Assembly (NCBI GenBank): GCA_010094025.1
Contig: ML991819.1
Span: forward strand, 124,001-188,000
DNA length: 64,000 bases
Direction: 5' to 3'
Source of the DNA: Viridothelium virens
Lineage: Eukaryota; Ascomycota; Dothideomycetes; Trypetheliales; Trypetheliaceae
The notes under the pieces were generated by a model, which did not search any database, was not told the DNA's origin, and saw only the letters and a list, made by a program, of their open reading frames with translations. Positions within the stretch are counted from its first letter, which is position 1, and each line of letters starts with the position of its first letter. Position numbers and translations under genes: made by a program. Shown piece after piece: positions 32,482 through 43,672 of this stretch.

Positions 32482-35037
32482 AGCGGGGTGCGGTGGGGTC
32501 TCGTTATGGGGTGTAGCTTTCAGGCTTCCTGCCACCGCCACTTTGGGGGAGGGGGGCTCATAAGGTTTTCAATGGATCTTTTCATTCAAGCTCTCGTCAA
32601 GAGGTTTTCGTAACCTGGGAAAGCCTCCGCGACAGCTGTGCACCTGCATTGCAGCATGTAATGGACATCTCCCGCTTGTGCCGTCTCTGCTGCCGCTGTT
32701 CCTGCCGTTCTGAGGCTTGCGCTGGTGCCGGGGTTCCGGGGAGAGATCCGGACATGGTTATGCAGATAGCGCAGCATTAATCGAGCATCACAATGACCTT
32801 TGACTAATTCAACGGGTACCGGGCACGCAACCGATGACTGACCAACAAGAAATCCATATTGGCAAGAGATTGGCCATTATTTGGTGATTTAGTGAAATTG
32901 GTTCCTCTAATTCTCAGCTGGACACCAAGCCGACATTCTAACTCGAATGAAATGCGGGCCGACAGAGAGGTTATTCAAGGTAGGTAGCTAATGTTGTGGA
33001 GTTGCCCTCCTATTTCTGAAACTCAACGTAGCTGGGTACCGAAGCTGCACTAAACGAAATTCTCCGACGCGATTGGGGAGCCAGAAATGGCGACTTTGGC
33101 CACCAACGACTACCGAGAGAGAAATTTGATTGACACACCTAGGTAGCGAGCAGTTCAGGTCAGGCCATGTCGCTACAGACTCCACATTTCATTGGAGGCG
33201 ACGCGGGGCAATGGGCAAATTCTCTAATTGCAGACATTGACCAGTCGTTAACCGTCGATTTGACTGCCTTTCAGCCTCAGAGCACGGTCGAGCTTTCAGC
33301 TCACAAGGGCATCGCTACCAACTACATATGTACTACAAAGGTCTGTCCTCGCTTTTACGCTCACTCGGGGTTTAGAGCTTTGACATGAACTCCGTACTTG
33401 TGCCAAAGTGCGTGGTCTCGCCTTATGACCCGAGAGATTTCCAAGGTGCAATTTCAATTTTTTTTCTTTTTTTTTCTCCTCTTTTTTTCTTTTACCCTTT
33501 CTGGCCTGTTTAAGGCAGCCCTAGACCGAGACGCGGTGCGGGCTGTAGCGTGTCACAAGCTTTAGCTACCGAGTGCTGTGTTCGTTCGACAGCAGCTCCC
33601 GCGAGCGATCGACGTCTACCCTATTCTTTTTTTAAGGTTGAACAGGTGGTACACACGGTAGTATACTCCTCGAGTCTCGACGAGTCGACTTAATCAAGAT
33701 CCAAAACCAATATCTTGCGGTGAGATCCCGTGCTTCTGGTAGGTTCTGGGACGTTTTGAAGGATCGCTGACAGGGTCGTTCATGAAGCGAGTCTCGGCAC
33801 AGAGTGATGGGTTGTTCTTCGTAAGGATTCTAAGGAAGGACGCGACAAGCACGCGATTGCAGCGTGGGGCGCCGTTGAGGCACCGAGGGTTCATTTAAAA
33901 TCTGGCTGCCGCTGCAGGGGTATTGCCGGCAGTGACGGGCGAACCCTCGCCGCCTCCAGGTCCATCTCCAAGTCCACCCACTTTTTTTCTTTTCAACCAA
34001 CGCAAATGAGCCGGTACCTGACGGCTGCATCGACCGGCTCAGAGATCCAGTGAGATGACTGCTCGCCATCTCTGCCCGTCTCATTTTTACCCGGTGGAGC
34101 CGTTCGACTGTTGCCGGAAGAGGCATCGCAGCTATCGAATCTGCAAGTCAATGGCAGAAGGATGGTGCAAGCCAATCGAGTGGCAGAGCCATGTCTCCGG
34201 GACTAGGCCTAAATTTTGACTGTAAGCATCTAGCTTCAACGCCCGGTCACGGTACGTTAGGATCTCCCTGCTCGCATATCCATGAACGCGTCGTCGGGAT
34301 CATGCTTCCATCAGAATATGCAGGTGAAAGATCCCAACCTGTGTACGGAGGTAATAAATCTTCCCCGTCTGCTCTCGTCCTTTCCACAGAATTATCTCAT
34401 TGAAACCGTGGTCCGGCCCCGCAACGCTCTTACGATCACGATTGCGCTCTTTCTACTATTCTCACTACGTGCAGAAGCTCAGGTCTACAATCTAAAAGAG
34501 CAACTTTATGCGCCCCTACTACCATCTCTTTGCCTGACAAGGGTCTCCCCAGATGTGAGACCATCTGAAAAGCCAATCCCTTGCGTGATTCCTGACTTAA
34601 GAGTGTTGGAAACACTGATGAAATTCTTAAGTGTGTTGTCTTCCCGCTCGAGCTTGCAGCTCCACAAACAGCCTCATCCCTTTGACGCGTCAACAATCGC
34701 GTTGTCCAGATCTCACGAAGCCATCTGCGGGGTCATGTACATTACAGTTCTTGAGGAGAATTGAGGGGTGTATACCCTCTATCCTTTCATTATTTCAAAG
34801 AAACCCCGGCCATTCTACCTTTGCCAGGTACTCTGTTGAACCAGGCCCTGCATCAATTTCATTGCTATCACCAGAGCAGAGCAGTCAATTGGCAAGGTCG
34901 ATTAGATTCTGATGGTCGAGGGCCAGGAGCAGTCTGACGCCACGACTCTTGCTCAATATCTCTACCTCAAACCTTCCCTACAAACGACCTTCTCCTCATA
35001 AAACTTTTCCTTTAAGCAATCCTTTTTTCTGTTGGCG
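32482..35037. other. Gene-poor 2.6 kb stretch
   Basis: No coding region supported. The longest open frame (160 codons, ending 34764) lacks domain resemblance. T-rich tracts lie at 33456-33495, and an ACCTAGGT palindrome at 33137-33144. The last 200 bp are CT-rich and likely the leader of the following gene. Confidence 0.45.
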
Positions 35038-36504
35038 ATGATGAGGTTGGACTACTTAAAGGTCAAAGCTTTCCATTCTGTCGCTACTTTCACAGCTTTG
35101 ATCCTCACCGCAGCCTCGTCGGGTCTGACTACTTACTTGGCTGTGTCCCTCCCCACAGCGCAATTGTCAACGTACGGTCTCTCGCTTGCTGCTGCGGTCG
35201 TGGACACGGTTGGTCTTGGCATCTTGACCCTTTCTATCCTTTCAAAGAACTCCGCAGTAATATTAAACAAACATTGGCTGCAATTGGCGATCCTAACGGC
35301 TATTGGAATCCTGGGACTGCTTGGACTCTCTCTGACGTTTGCCATGCTCGGATACACCATCACCAAAGACAAACAAGACCCTCAGATTCAGGTCACGGCG
35401 AGCCTGAAGAGCATCGTTGTCGCGGACCTAGTTCTTGCTCCACTTGCGGTGGTTGCACAGGGGTCGTTTCTAGCGCTCCATCGCCCGCCAAAAAGACCAA
35501 GCACAGATCATGAGACGCTACACTCTCGAATGCAATCCGATCTGGAGATACACCCGGAGTCATCGCAAAGGGAAGCGGACAAGTCGACATCTCGGATGGC
35601 TCTTCAGCGCTTCGCCCAACCGTGTACCAGAGATGCTTCGACAGCCTCACCTACAGGATCTCCCCGCTCCTCGTTAGCAAGCAGCTCTCTTCGTCATTCG
35701 CTACAACAAGTCATAAAACCAGTCACGTCAAAGACGCGATTATTCAAACGACTCTCTTCGCGAGACTCCAAGAGCGTCTGCTCCTTTCCTTACTCTGTAG
35801 AGACGTCGCCGTCGGACGGATTTGACATGTGGGACACGTCAATGGTTGACCAGCAAGACAAAGAGACAGTCCTTTATTCCCAAGCAACCGGCCTCGAGAC
35901 GATCCCCGGCAGTCGACCGGTGTCTCCAGCACGTGCTCTTGATGGCCCGTTTCCCAGGGAGAGCAGTCCGAAGGCGGAAACGGTAGAAGTTGCATTACCT
36001 CCGTCGCCTACGACAGAGCAGCAGCGGCAACGCAACTGCACTCCAACCGCGTCCTCAATCCGCTCCCAAACCATCCACAAGTCCCGCTCCAGTACCCCAG
36101 ACGAATCTCACATCCACCCACTCTTCCGATCTGATAGTCCTGCGCCTCCATCGACCACACCAGGCACCATAATCACCGCCTCTCCCCAAGGAGGCCAAAC
36201 GCTTAGCGGGGAGCAAATGCGGGTCCGTAGCAACAGCCGACCCAGCCGACCTGGCAGTCGTCTTGCGCATTCACACAGTTTCGATTCTACCATGGCCCCG
36301 GACAAGCGTCGATCCGAGGCACCGCCAATCCCGGGCTTTGTGCTTGCGGAAGGGGCATTTATTGGGACGGAGCCCAGGGGCCGGGCGTCAAGCGCGGCGT
36401 CCGTGAGGAGTCGGGCGGTGAGTACGCGATCGGACCGGACCGCGAGGATAGCGGAGAGTCTAATCAGTGAGAGGTGGGAGGATGAGTCGCTGGCGGAGAA
36501 GTGA
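35038..36504 (+). CDS. Uncharacterised four-TM membrane protein with long Ser/Pro-rich tail
   Basis: Single exon, 488 aa from the first ATG of an ATG-ATG pair. Residues 10-145 hold four hydrophobic segments: VATFTALILTAASSGLTTYL, LSLAAAVVDTVGLGILTLSI, LAILTAIGILGLLGLSLTFA and VVADLVLAPLAVVAQGSFLA. The spacing is that of small tetraspan proteins. The remaining 340 residues are cytosolic-type, Ser/Pro/Arg-rich, with no cysteine-rich or catalytic signature, and probably carry many phosphosites. I do not recognise the family. MARVEL-like or tetraspan scaffold proteins of filamentous fungi look similar in layout, but this is only topology. Confidence 0.7.
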   Translation: MMRLDYLKVKAFHSVATFTALILTAASSGLTTYLAVSLPTAQLSTYGLSLAAAVVDTVGLGILTLSILSKNSAVILNKHWLQLAILTAIGILGLLGLSLTFAMLGYTITKDKQDPQIQVTASLKSIVVADLVLAPLAVVAQGSFLALHRPPKRPSTDHETLHSRMQSDLEIHPESSQREADKSTSRMALQRFAQPCTRDASTASPTGSPRSSLASSSLRHSLQQVIKPVTSKTRLFKRLSSRDSKSVCSFPYSVETSPSDGFDMWDTSMVDQQDKETVLYSQATGLETIPGSRPVSPARALDGPFPRESSPKAETVEVALPPSPTTEQQRQRNCTPTASSIRSQTIHKSRSSTPDESHIHPLFRSDSPAPPSTTPGTIITASPQGGQTLSGEQMRVRSNSRPSRPGSRLAHSHSFDSTMAPDKRRSEAPPIPGFVLAEGAFIGTEPRGRASSAASVRSRAVSTRSDRTARIAESLISERWEDESLAEK

Positions 36505-37950
36505 ATGATGGGTGGATGCGTCTTGGATAATCAACTCCGCACCGAACGGGAGGAATTTGGGATTCCAATGAGGAGAGCGTCGAGATGTGAAGGAGTTTTA
36601 GGATACCCTGGAGGTTATTTAATGTTTTTATGACGTAGATTCTCAGGTCTGCCTCGTCGAAGAAAAGGACGAACGACGATGGCTTACAGCACACAGCAGA
36701 CTATGGGACACAAGAAAGCTAGGGCTGGCGGCTATAGCTTAGGTAGGTATCTGCTTTAGGAAACCAAAAAATGTAAAAGATTATCAAACGATTACGTCAA
36801 CCTGAGCAAATGTTCTCCACGCAGGTGAATTGAGTTTATTCATGTTTGGAATAACAAGGGCGAAGGGGCAAAATGGTAAAAGAGGGAAAATGTGTGAAAC
36901 AGGGTTTGGCCCGAGCGAACCAGAGCTCTGCCCATCCCAGACATGGTGAAGATGTCGTGTGACGTGACCTCGAACCTGGCCAAACGGCAGATGGCACGCA
37001 TAGAAGACAGCGGCTGGGTGAGATTAATACAGACCCCGATCTTTCATGAAAATGAGAGTAAGCTTGTGTATAAAAAATGTATATAGAGCATGCAATAGCA
37101 TTCAATAGCAGACCTGGTAGGGCGGCGATACCGAGTTTTATTGTTGTTGTGCTTACTTGGTGAACAATGGAAGCGGGCGATCGCTGCCGAATCGGGACTC
37201 GCTGCGCAACTTCGATTGGTGCAGGGCTGGGAGTGCTGGGGTTGGCCCAACTTAGGACGCTTAGGTACACCCAAGTCCAAGCCCTTTTGCTTGCGTTTAT
37301 TCTTTCTTCGAATCTTCGAATCTCATCGAACATCTTCGCAGGCCGACCGTCGATTCATTGTGACGGATCGTTCTGCCCTTGAATCCATCCCGCGCTCCAT
37401 TCATGACTGGGCCGATCATCAGCTGCGCGCATCCGCCTCCCATAGAGGTATTGTGAGGGCTGTTGCTGTTGCCCCCAGGTGACCCTTACCCACAGGACCA
37501 TTTCCGCCACGATCCTGGTCTGCTTCAAACATATCCGGAATCAATCTTTTCAGCATCCACGAGAGTGCTTGCGGTAAGTCATCAAATGTCTGGCTGTCTT
37601 TGCAATTAAATTCACGCGTATTTGCTCCTGACCAAGTTTGCCTGTGGCCCGACCCCATCAGCATCGAGCCGGATGTGAACAACCTGTCGCTGAAGAAGCG
37701 CTGACAGATGCCAGACAAGACCAAGCCACGCCGAGAAAAGCAGACCAGCTCGAGTGCTCACCCTTGCAGCTGGATCCTAATCACTTTTCATCTCACCATT
37801 TCTTGATCTTTGACTGCCGAATATTGCTATGTGCATTTGTTACCTCGCTGCGAGTAAGTTGCGCTGGTCCTGTGCCGATGCATCGACTATTCCCGCTCCA
37901 GGCACGTCAAGCCAAACTAATGCAATTCTCCCTACAGACCCTCTGCTATC
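36505..37950. other. Intergenic 1.4 kb
   Basis: 3' region of the membrane-protein gene and promoter of the next gene. A 165-codon minus-strand frame (36836-37333) was judged chance. Contains TTAGGTAGGTATC near 36740. Confidence 0.4.
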
Positions 37951-40900
37951 ATGAAACGGAAGGCGAGGCAGAGCCTTTCAGAACAAGCCAGCTCTCAGGA
38001 AGGTCCCAATTGTAAGGTTTTTCACCTCGTCCAGCCCAGCTTGTTGATTAACCAATCCATAACCAGCCGCTACACCGGAAACGGCGCGCCGATCGACACG
38101 ACTGCAGCCGTCAACGCCAATGCATATGAGAACTCGCGCGGCATCGCGCACTGCGTCGACCGCGCCTTCAGATTCGCGCAACGGCTCCAGCGCTGGCAGT
38201 AATAAATCTACGGCTGCTGGCCGAAAGCGACGAGCCTCTTCTCCGGAGACGACGACGCTGATTGGCGGCGAGGAGCGGCCCGCTAAACGCAGCCGATCCA
38301 ATGCCCCGGCCGACAATGTCATCGCATCACCACCACCGCGAAGCCGAGCTGCCAAGCGCAAGGCTGCCGGTCTCTACGAAGAAAAGGATACTGACCATGA
38401 TGACGAGGAAGTGACCGAGTCCGAGAGACCCGCATCTTCGGGTACTAGTCATGATGCGAAAAGTGAATCCCAGCCCGACGAAGTTCCTAATGCTCAGCAC
38501 GTGAATGGAGACGCGCACGGTGAAGACGATGACCGCAAAGACTCGCTGCTTGAACAAGAAAATGCTAATGCTGGACATGTGTCTGCTTCAAGACAACCAT
38601 CGCCAACGCCAATTGAGCAGACCACTGTCAACAATGCCACTCCAGGTCCTGGTAGCCCTGCCTCTGCCGCTGCCGCACCTAAACTACGCGGACGTGGTCG
38701 ATGGGGCCGCCCGAGAGTACCAAAAGAACCCAAAGAGCCAAAACCTTCTGTTGAACCTTCGGATAGAGTCGTCAAGAAGCGCTTACCAGGGAGGCGTAGA
38801 GCTCCCAACCCCAACGATAGCATCGAAGCAGATATGCGTCGACAGCTTCAATTACGCATGGGCTATCGTGCTGTAGTCAAGCATTTGAAACCAATTCTTC
38901 AGGAGATTGCGAATCGAACTGAAGAAAAAATCGACAGTGATCCGGAATATCACAAGAGGAGCGAACGGCACGAGATTGTGAACGCTCAGCTTGATAAAAA
39001 GCTTCAACAGCGTCTCGATCATATTGACACGGAAGAGGGATATACCATTGGAAATGCAGCTAATAATTATGAAAGAGGATGCGAGCTTCTTCGGACCCAG
39101 TATCAGGTAAGAACTGACATGCTATTAGGCATTCGACACGAGCTGAACGTTAGTATAGGAAAAGATTGAGAGGGTCAAAGACGATCTCATTGGCCATCTC
39201 ATGAATGCTTACTTAACTACTCTGAGACATGAGAGGAAGCAGAACGACGAAGATGCTACTGACGATGAGGTATGGCAATCATTGCATCAGCACCTCGACT
39301 CTGCTGACAGCTTTCAGGAGGGTGGAATCGTTCCGTACGCCAAACGACGACATCTGAATGGTGACCTCGAGCCAATGTTTGATACAAGATATGCCTCTCG
39401 GAGTCGCTACTTCGTCGAAACGGATCGTCTGTGGGACGAGCGCCAGGAAAGAGATCGAATCGCGCAAGACATGTCTCAAACCGACGAAAACGCCAAACCG
39501 CCGTCGCCTGGCAAATTTGCCGTACATGATAGTACAGATCGGAATCAGGCAATTGCCATCTTGAACGTATCGAACTTGGCGCGCGCCAGTCAAGCGGTCG
39601 AAGAAGGGATTACGGAGCCACCGAAACATATCGAGAACTCGGCAGCCATGGCACTACAAGCGTTGGCCACTGCAGCTGAGGCCATGCCCCTGGCTAGGAA
39701 ACCGCCAAAGAGACCAGAGCCGCTTCCCGAGCCACCAACACCAACGCTGCCCCAGGAAATCATCACCCCCTCCAAACCGCCGAACACTACACCGCAATCG
39801 TCATCAACCACTCAGGAAAAGCCGGGAAGCGTCTATGTCAAGTGGAGACTCGAGAGCCACAAGAAATCCAAGTCTGGCCAAATGAATGGCGTTCGGCCTT
39901 CAAAGAAAGAAGCCCCAACCAGATCGCCTGCAAAGATTCACGAATTACTCAATCAGGACCAAGCAGAAGAACGGGTGGCACCTACTGCAGCAAAGCGCTC
40001 TAAGGTCGCAGAAGATGAATTCCGTCCAATGGGACAAATTCCACCTTTCAGTCAGAGACCGGCGAGTCCACCCCGCATGCTGGGAGAGCGCCGGGAGAGC
40101 ATTCCAGGCGGTTTCGATCAGGGACGCCGTCATTCACTGACGCAGCATCCGCAACCAAGACCGAACGAGTTTGCGGCTGTACCTATAGGTCCGGATCGAA
40201 TGCAAATGCTGCAGGAGCCACTTCGGGAACCCCGACCTATGGAGAGACCGTCTCTACAACCACCAGCTCAATTTCCAAACGAGAAGCGAGACTACTACCA
40301 GACGCCATATCGAGAGAGAAGCCCAGAGAGAGCTCCAATGCCACCGCCCGCCTTGCAGCACGTATCGAATGCTCATAGAAGGACAAGAACTGGCTCAGGA
40401 AGTGCAAGTGCTTTGGCTTCACCAGTCACACCAAATCGGGCGGATCAATCTCCGATCGCCGGACCGAGCTGGCCACCTCGTCGTGGTAGTGTGGAAAGGC
40501 CAACGTATCCTGAGGATCGGCGTGCGAGCATGGATACTTCGCGTCAGAGAGCTCCTCCTGCAGCCATGCCTCCTATACTTCACCCTACACAGCCTGAACC
40601 AAACCGTCCTCAAGAGCATGGCTACCGACCGCGCACACAGAGCCACGGCAATCCATATCCCCCCAACCAAGCTCCGCCACCGAACCCACATCCTCCTCCC
40701 TACCATCCACAGTACGCCCACCACCCTCCACCACCACCACCTCCTCCTCAGTGGTCCCAGGCAGGATCTCCCCCATCGTTTCCACCACCGCCTCCCAGTC
40801 GATACTCAGGACACGGCCCTCTAGGCCCGCCACCCCCTCCGCCAAATCTCCCGCCAGTTACGACCCAATCATACCCACAAACCTACTCTCACACTTTACC

Positions 40901-41456
40901 ACCCCCGCCCCCGCAGATGGGCGCATACTCAGGCTTTGGCCCACACCAACCTCCACCACCTCCACCACCTCCGCCTTTCCAGCCAGGACCTCCACCGCCA
41001 TCCTATGCCCAACCGCCTCCACCAGCAGCGTACCAGTCTCACCCTTTGCCCCCGCCCCCACCGGGCCCTCATGGACCTCCTCCAGGACCTCCTCCGGGAC
41101 CTCCTCCGGGACCTCCTCCCGGACCTCCTCATGGGCATGCTGCACCTCCTGGACCTCACTCTACTGCTGCCCCGCCTGGACCTCACTCTGCTGCTGCCCC
41201 GCAGTATGCGCCGCAGCAGTTCGGGGGCCAGCCCATCCTTCCCGCGAACATGGATCCTCGCCAAAGCCATCCACCGCCCGCGACCAACCAGATGCAACCT
41301 TCACCAGTGTTTGCGCAGTATCATCATTGGGGCCAGGGCCAGGGACAGGTACCGCCGCCACCGGCTGTGGGGGTACAGAAGAAGAGGCGGAGAGCGAGGA
41401 GTTCAGGAGGACGAGGCGGAAGTCAAGCGGGAGTAGGGGAGAGACGTGGCGAATGA
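37951..41456 (+). CDS. Large uncharacterised nuclear-type protein: AT-hook-like motif, helical core, Pro-rich tail
   Basis: Three exons (37951-38011, 38067-39106, 39159-41456) give 1132 aa. Exon 1 (MKRKARQSLSEQASSQEGPN) joins in phase to ATPETARRSTRLQPSTP, so the ATG at 38120 is internal. Region 1 (to about residue 230) is basic/acidic and disordered, with an AT-hook-like RGRGRWGRPR and KKRLPGRRRAPNP. Region 2 (about 240-400) is a charged helical core, the best candidate for a conserved domain; it includes SIEADMRRQLQLRMGYRAVV and later DLIGHLMNAYLTTLRHERK. Region 3 is Pro/Arg-rich, ending in long poly-Pro and GPP repeats and a basic KKRRRARSSGGRGG tail. I do not recognise the family. Chromatin or transcription-complex membership is inferred from the basic motifs and composition. 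Confidence 0.78.
41073..41132 (+). repeat. 12-bp coding minisatellite (Gly-Pro-Pro-Pro)
   Basis: Five tandem units of GGACCTCCTCCN at 41073, 41085, 41097, 41109 and 41121, followed by two copies of a longer Pro-Gly-Pro-His-Ser unit. It is in frame within the Pro-rich protein and likely variable in copy number between isolates. Confidence 0.85.
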
Positions 41457-42398
41457 CATCTTTTCTTTGGAGCCGGTCTCATATCTTGTCTCTGTTTCAT
41501 ATATTTTCTCTGTCCTCGATTCTGTACCTTATCATGGCCGTGGGATTTTTTTTTTTAGCATAGCGTTGCGGTCTGTGGCTTTTTCTCTTTTCTTTTCTTT
41601 TCTTTCCTTTTCTTCTCCTCTTCTCTTCTTTAATGTGGTTGAAGTTGCTCGTCTACATGCAGGGACTGTAGACGGGAGCAGTGGAGATGGGCTTAGGAGG
41701 GATCAAGCATGTGGACAAGATACCTTCATGCGTGTCTTCCTGGCCTGCTGCATCATTGGGTATACTACTCTGCATTGTATCTGTAGTCATGGCTGAGCGC
41801 GCATACGAGCTTGATGACTTGGCGGCGTTTCATAGCCTGCGAGAACCAGGATATGTGTCATAGTGTTTGTCATAATGCTAAGTTGTTACGACCGAGGCTT
41901 ACTCTAATGCTGAACGAAGATGGGATGAGGTGCGCGATAACCTGAGAAGGAAGGCAGAGTCACGATGAGTCAGACTATGCAACTAATGTATGCCTGAGAA
42001 TTGGGGCCGAGTTTTAAGATCCAAGCTTCAATTTTCACACAGTCAATGGTCGGCACTGCCGAGCTAGACCCACCTCAATCTCAATTTAGAGGTGAGTCAA
42101 CAGTGGCTGTTTGCGGTCGGAGGGCAAAGGAGGTGGCCGAAGCTGATGCTCGTTAGCGTTTGTATTAGTTTCTGGTAATTTAGCTTCCGGCCACCTCCTA
42201 TATCCTGGACTGGAGCCTTTGATTCTGTGATACAAAATCTCCCCTCTAAGCTCCCCTCCGCAGCCTCATCCACAACAATTTGCAAATTCTACCCCCCAAA
42301 CTCTCCCAACCCCAACTTTCCCAGACCGCCGCACCCCTCGCGCTCGCTTCTGAACCACAAGAGAAAAAAAGAATCTTCAGACCTACACATATTCAAGC
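41457..42398. other. Intergenic between the Pro-rich protein and TIF6
   Basis: Contains a CTTTT-rich tract (41580-41635), probably in the 3' UTR. The 150 bp before TIF6 are C/T-rich. No gene supported. Confidence 0.45.
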
Positions 42399-43433
42399 AT
42401 GGCAGTTCGCGCACGGTTTGAATCCTCGAATGAGTACGTGAGAGTCCCATGAAACCCCTCGCTGCGGGGCAGATGGAAACGCTGCGACTATGACCCCTGG
42501 AATATCATGAACAGACAGCTGACGGCGCTATTGCAGGGTCGGCGTGTTTTCTACGCTCACGAATTCATATGCGCTTGTCGCAGTAGGCGCATCGGAGAAC
42601 TTCTACAGGTACGATTGGTACAATCCTTCCGAGTCCCTGGGCTAGGCGAATACGAAGCGATTGGTGGGACTGAAAAAGAACAACGAACGCAAGCTAACAT
42701 TCCCAAAGTGTCTTCGAAGCAGAACTACAAGATGTCATACCCGTGTGTCACGCCACGATTGCGGGCACAAGGATAGTAGGCAGATTAACAGCTGGGTAAG
42801 CCAAGTCCCCTTCCATTCCAACGCTTGTATCTTTCCGTCCCACTGTTCTTCCCTCGCACGCTGACTCTGTTTGCTTCTCCCTAAAGTAACCGCAAAGGCC
42901 TCCTCGTCCCCACCTCCACCACCGACCAAGAACTCGCCCATCTGCGCAACTCAATCCCAGACAGTGTCCGTGTCCAGCGCATCGAAGAGCGCCTCTCCGC
43001 GCTGGGCAACGTCATCTGCGCCAACGACCACGTCGCCCTCGTCCATCCGGATCTTGAGCGGGAGACGGAAGAGCTCATCGCCGATGTCCTCGGCGTCGAG
43101 GTCTTCCGCCAGACCGTCGCCGACAATGTGCTTGTGGGCTCTTACATGAGCCTGAGTAACCAGGGCGGCCTGGTGCACCCAAAGACGAGTATCCAGGATC
43201 AAGACGAGCTCAGCAGCCTGCTACAGGTACCGCTAGTAGCAGGCTCAATCAATCGAGGGAGTCCAGTGGTCGGGGCGGGCATGGTCGTGAACGATTGGAT
43301 GGCGGTGACGGGACTGGATACCACCGCGACGGAGTTGAGTGTGGTTGAAAGTGTCTTCAGAGTGGGAGAGGGCAGCGGGCCGGGGGACATCAACACGACC
43401 AACAAGGACGCCATGGTAGAGTCATTTTATTGA
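42399..43433 (+). CDS. tif6: Eukaryotic translation initiation factor 6 (Tif6)
   Basis: Binds the pre-60S subunit, prevents premature joining with 40S, and is needed for 60S biogenesis and export. Four exons (42399-42433, 42537-42608, 42709-42795, 42887-43433) give 246 aa, the exact size expected for the family. Reading: [81 protein letters not shown] and onward through [20 protein letters not shown] to the C terminus. The five-fold repeated alpha/beta pseudosymmetry of the family is intact. All three introns are GT-AG and lie in the 5' third. It is convergent with ESS2, with 239 bp between stops. Confidence 0.96.
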
Positions 43434-43672
43434 TCTTGTTGCGCTCTCTCCTCTCTAGGAAGGAAGTCTGCAGACTGGCTACGATGAATGACTTGGACTT
43501 TTGATGGGTATCTTGTTCGTCTGTACGTAATTCCTACATCCAGCGTGGCGTCTACGGCGAGCTGGGGGCGCTGCTATTACTGCAGCCGTCCTCTGCACTG
43601 GGGGTCCCCAAAAATACGATAATCTTGTCCTCCCCCAAAATGACTGCACTGGTACATTTACTACCACACTTC

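Noticed and set aside
34282-34764. 160-codon frame with a hydrophobic segment
   Set aside because: No conserved pattern, no good start context; the segment lies in an otherwise non-coding gap.
36836-37333. 165-codon minus-strand frame
   Set aside because: No domain; overlaps the likely promoter region of the following gene.
38120-39169. Start of the Pro-rich protein at the ATG at 38120
   Set aside because: The upstream exon 37951-38011 splices in phase and adds a sensible basic N-terminus, so 38120 is more likely internal.
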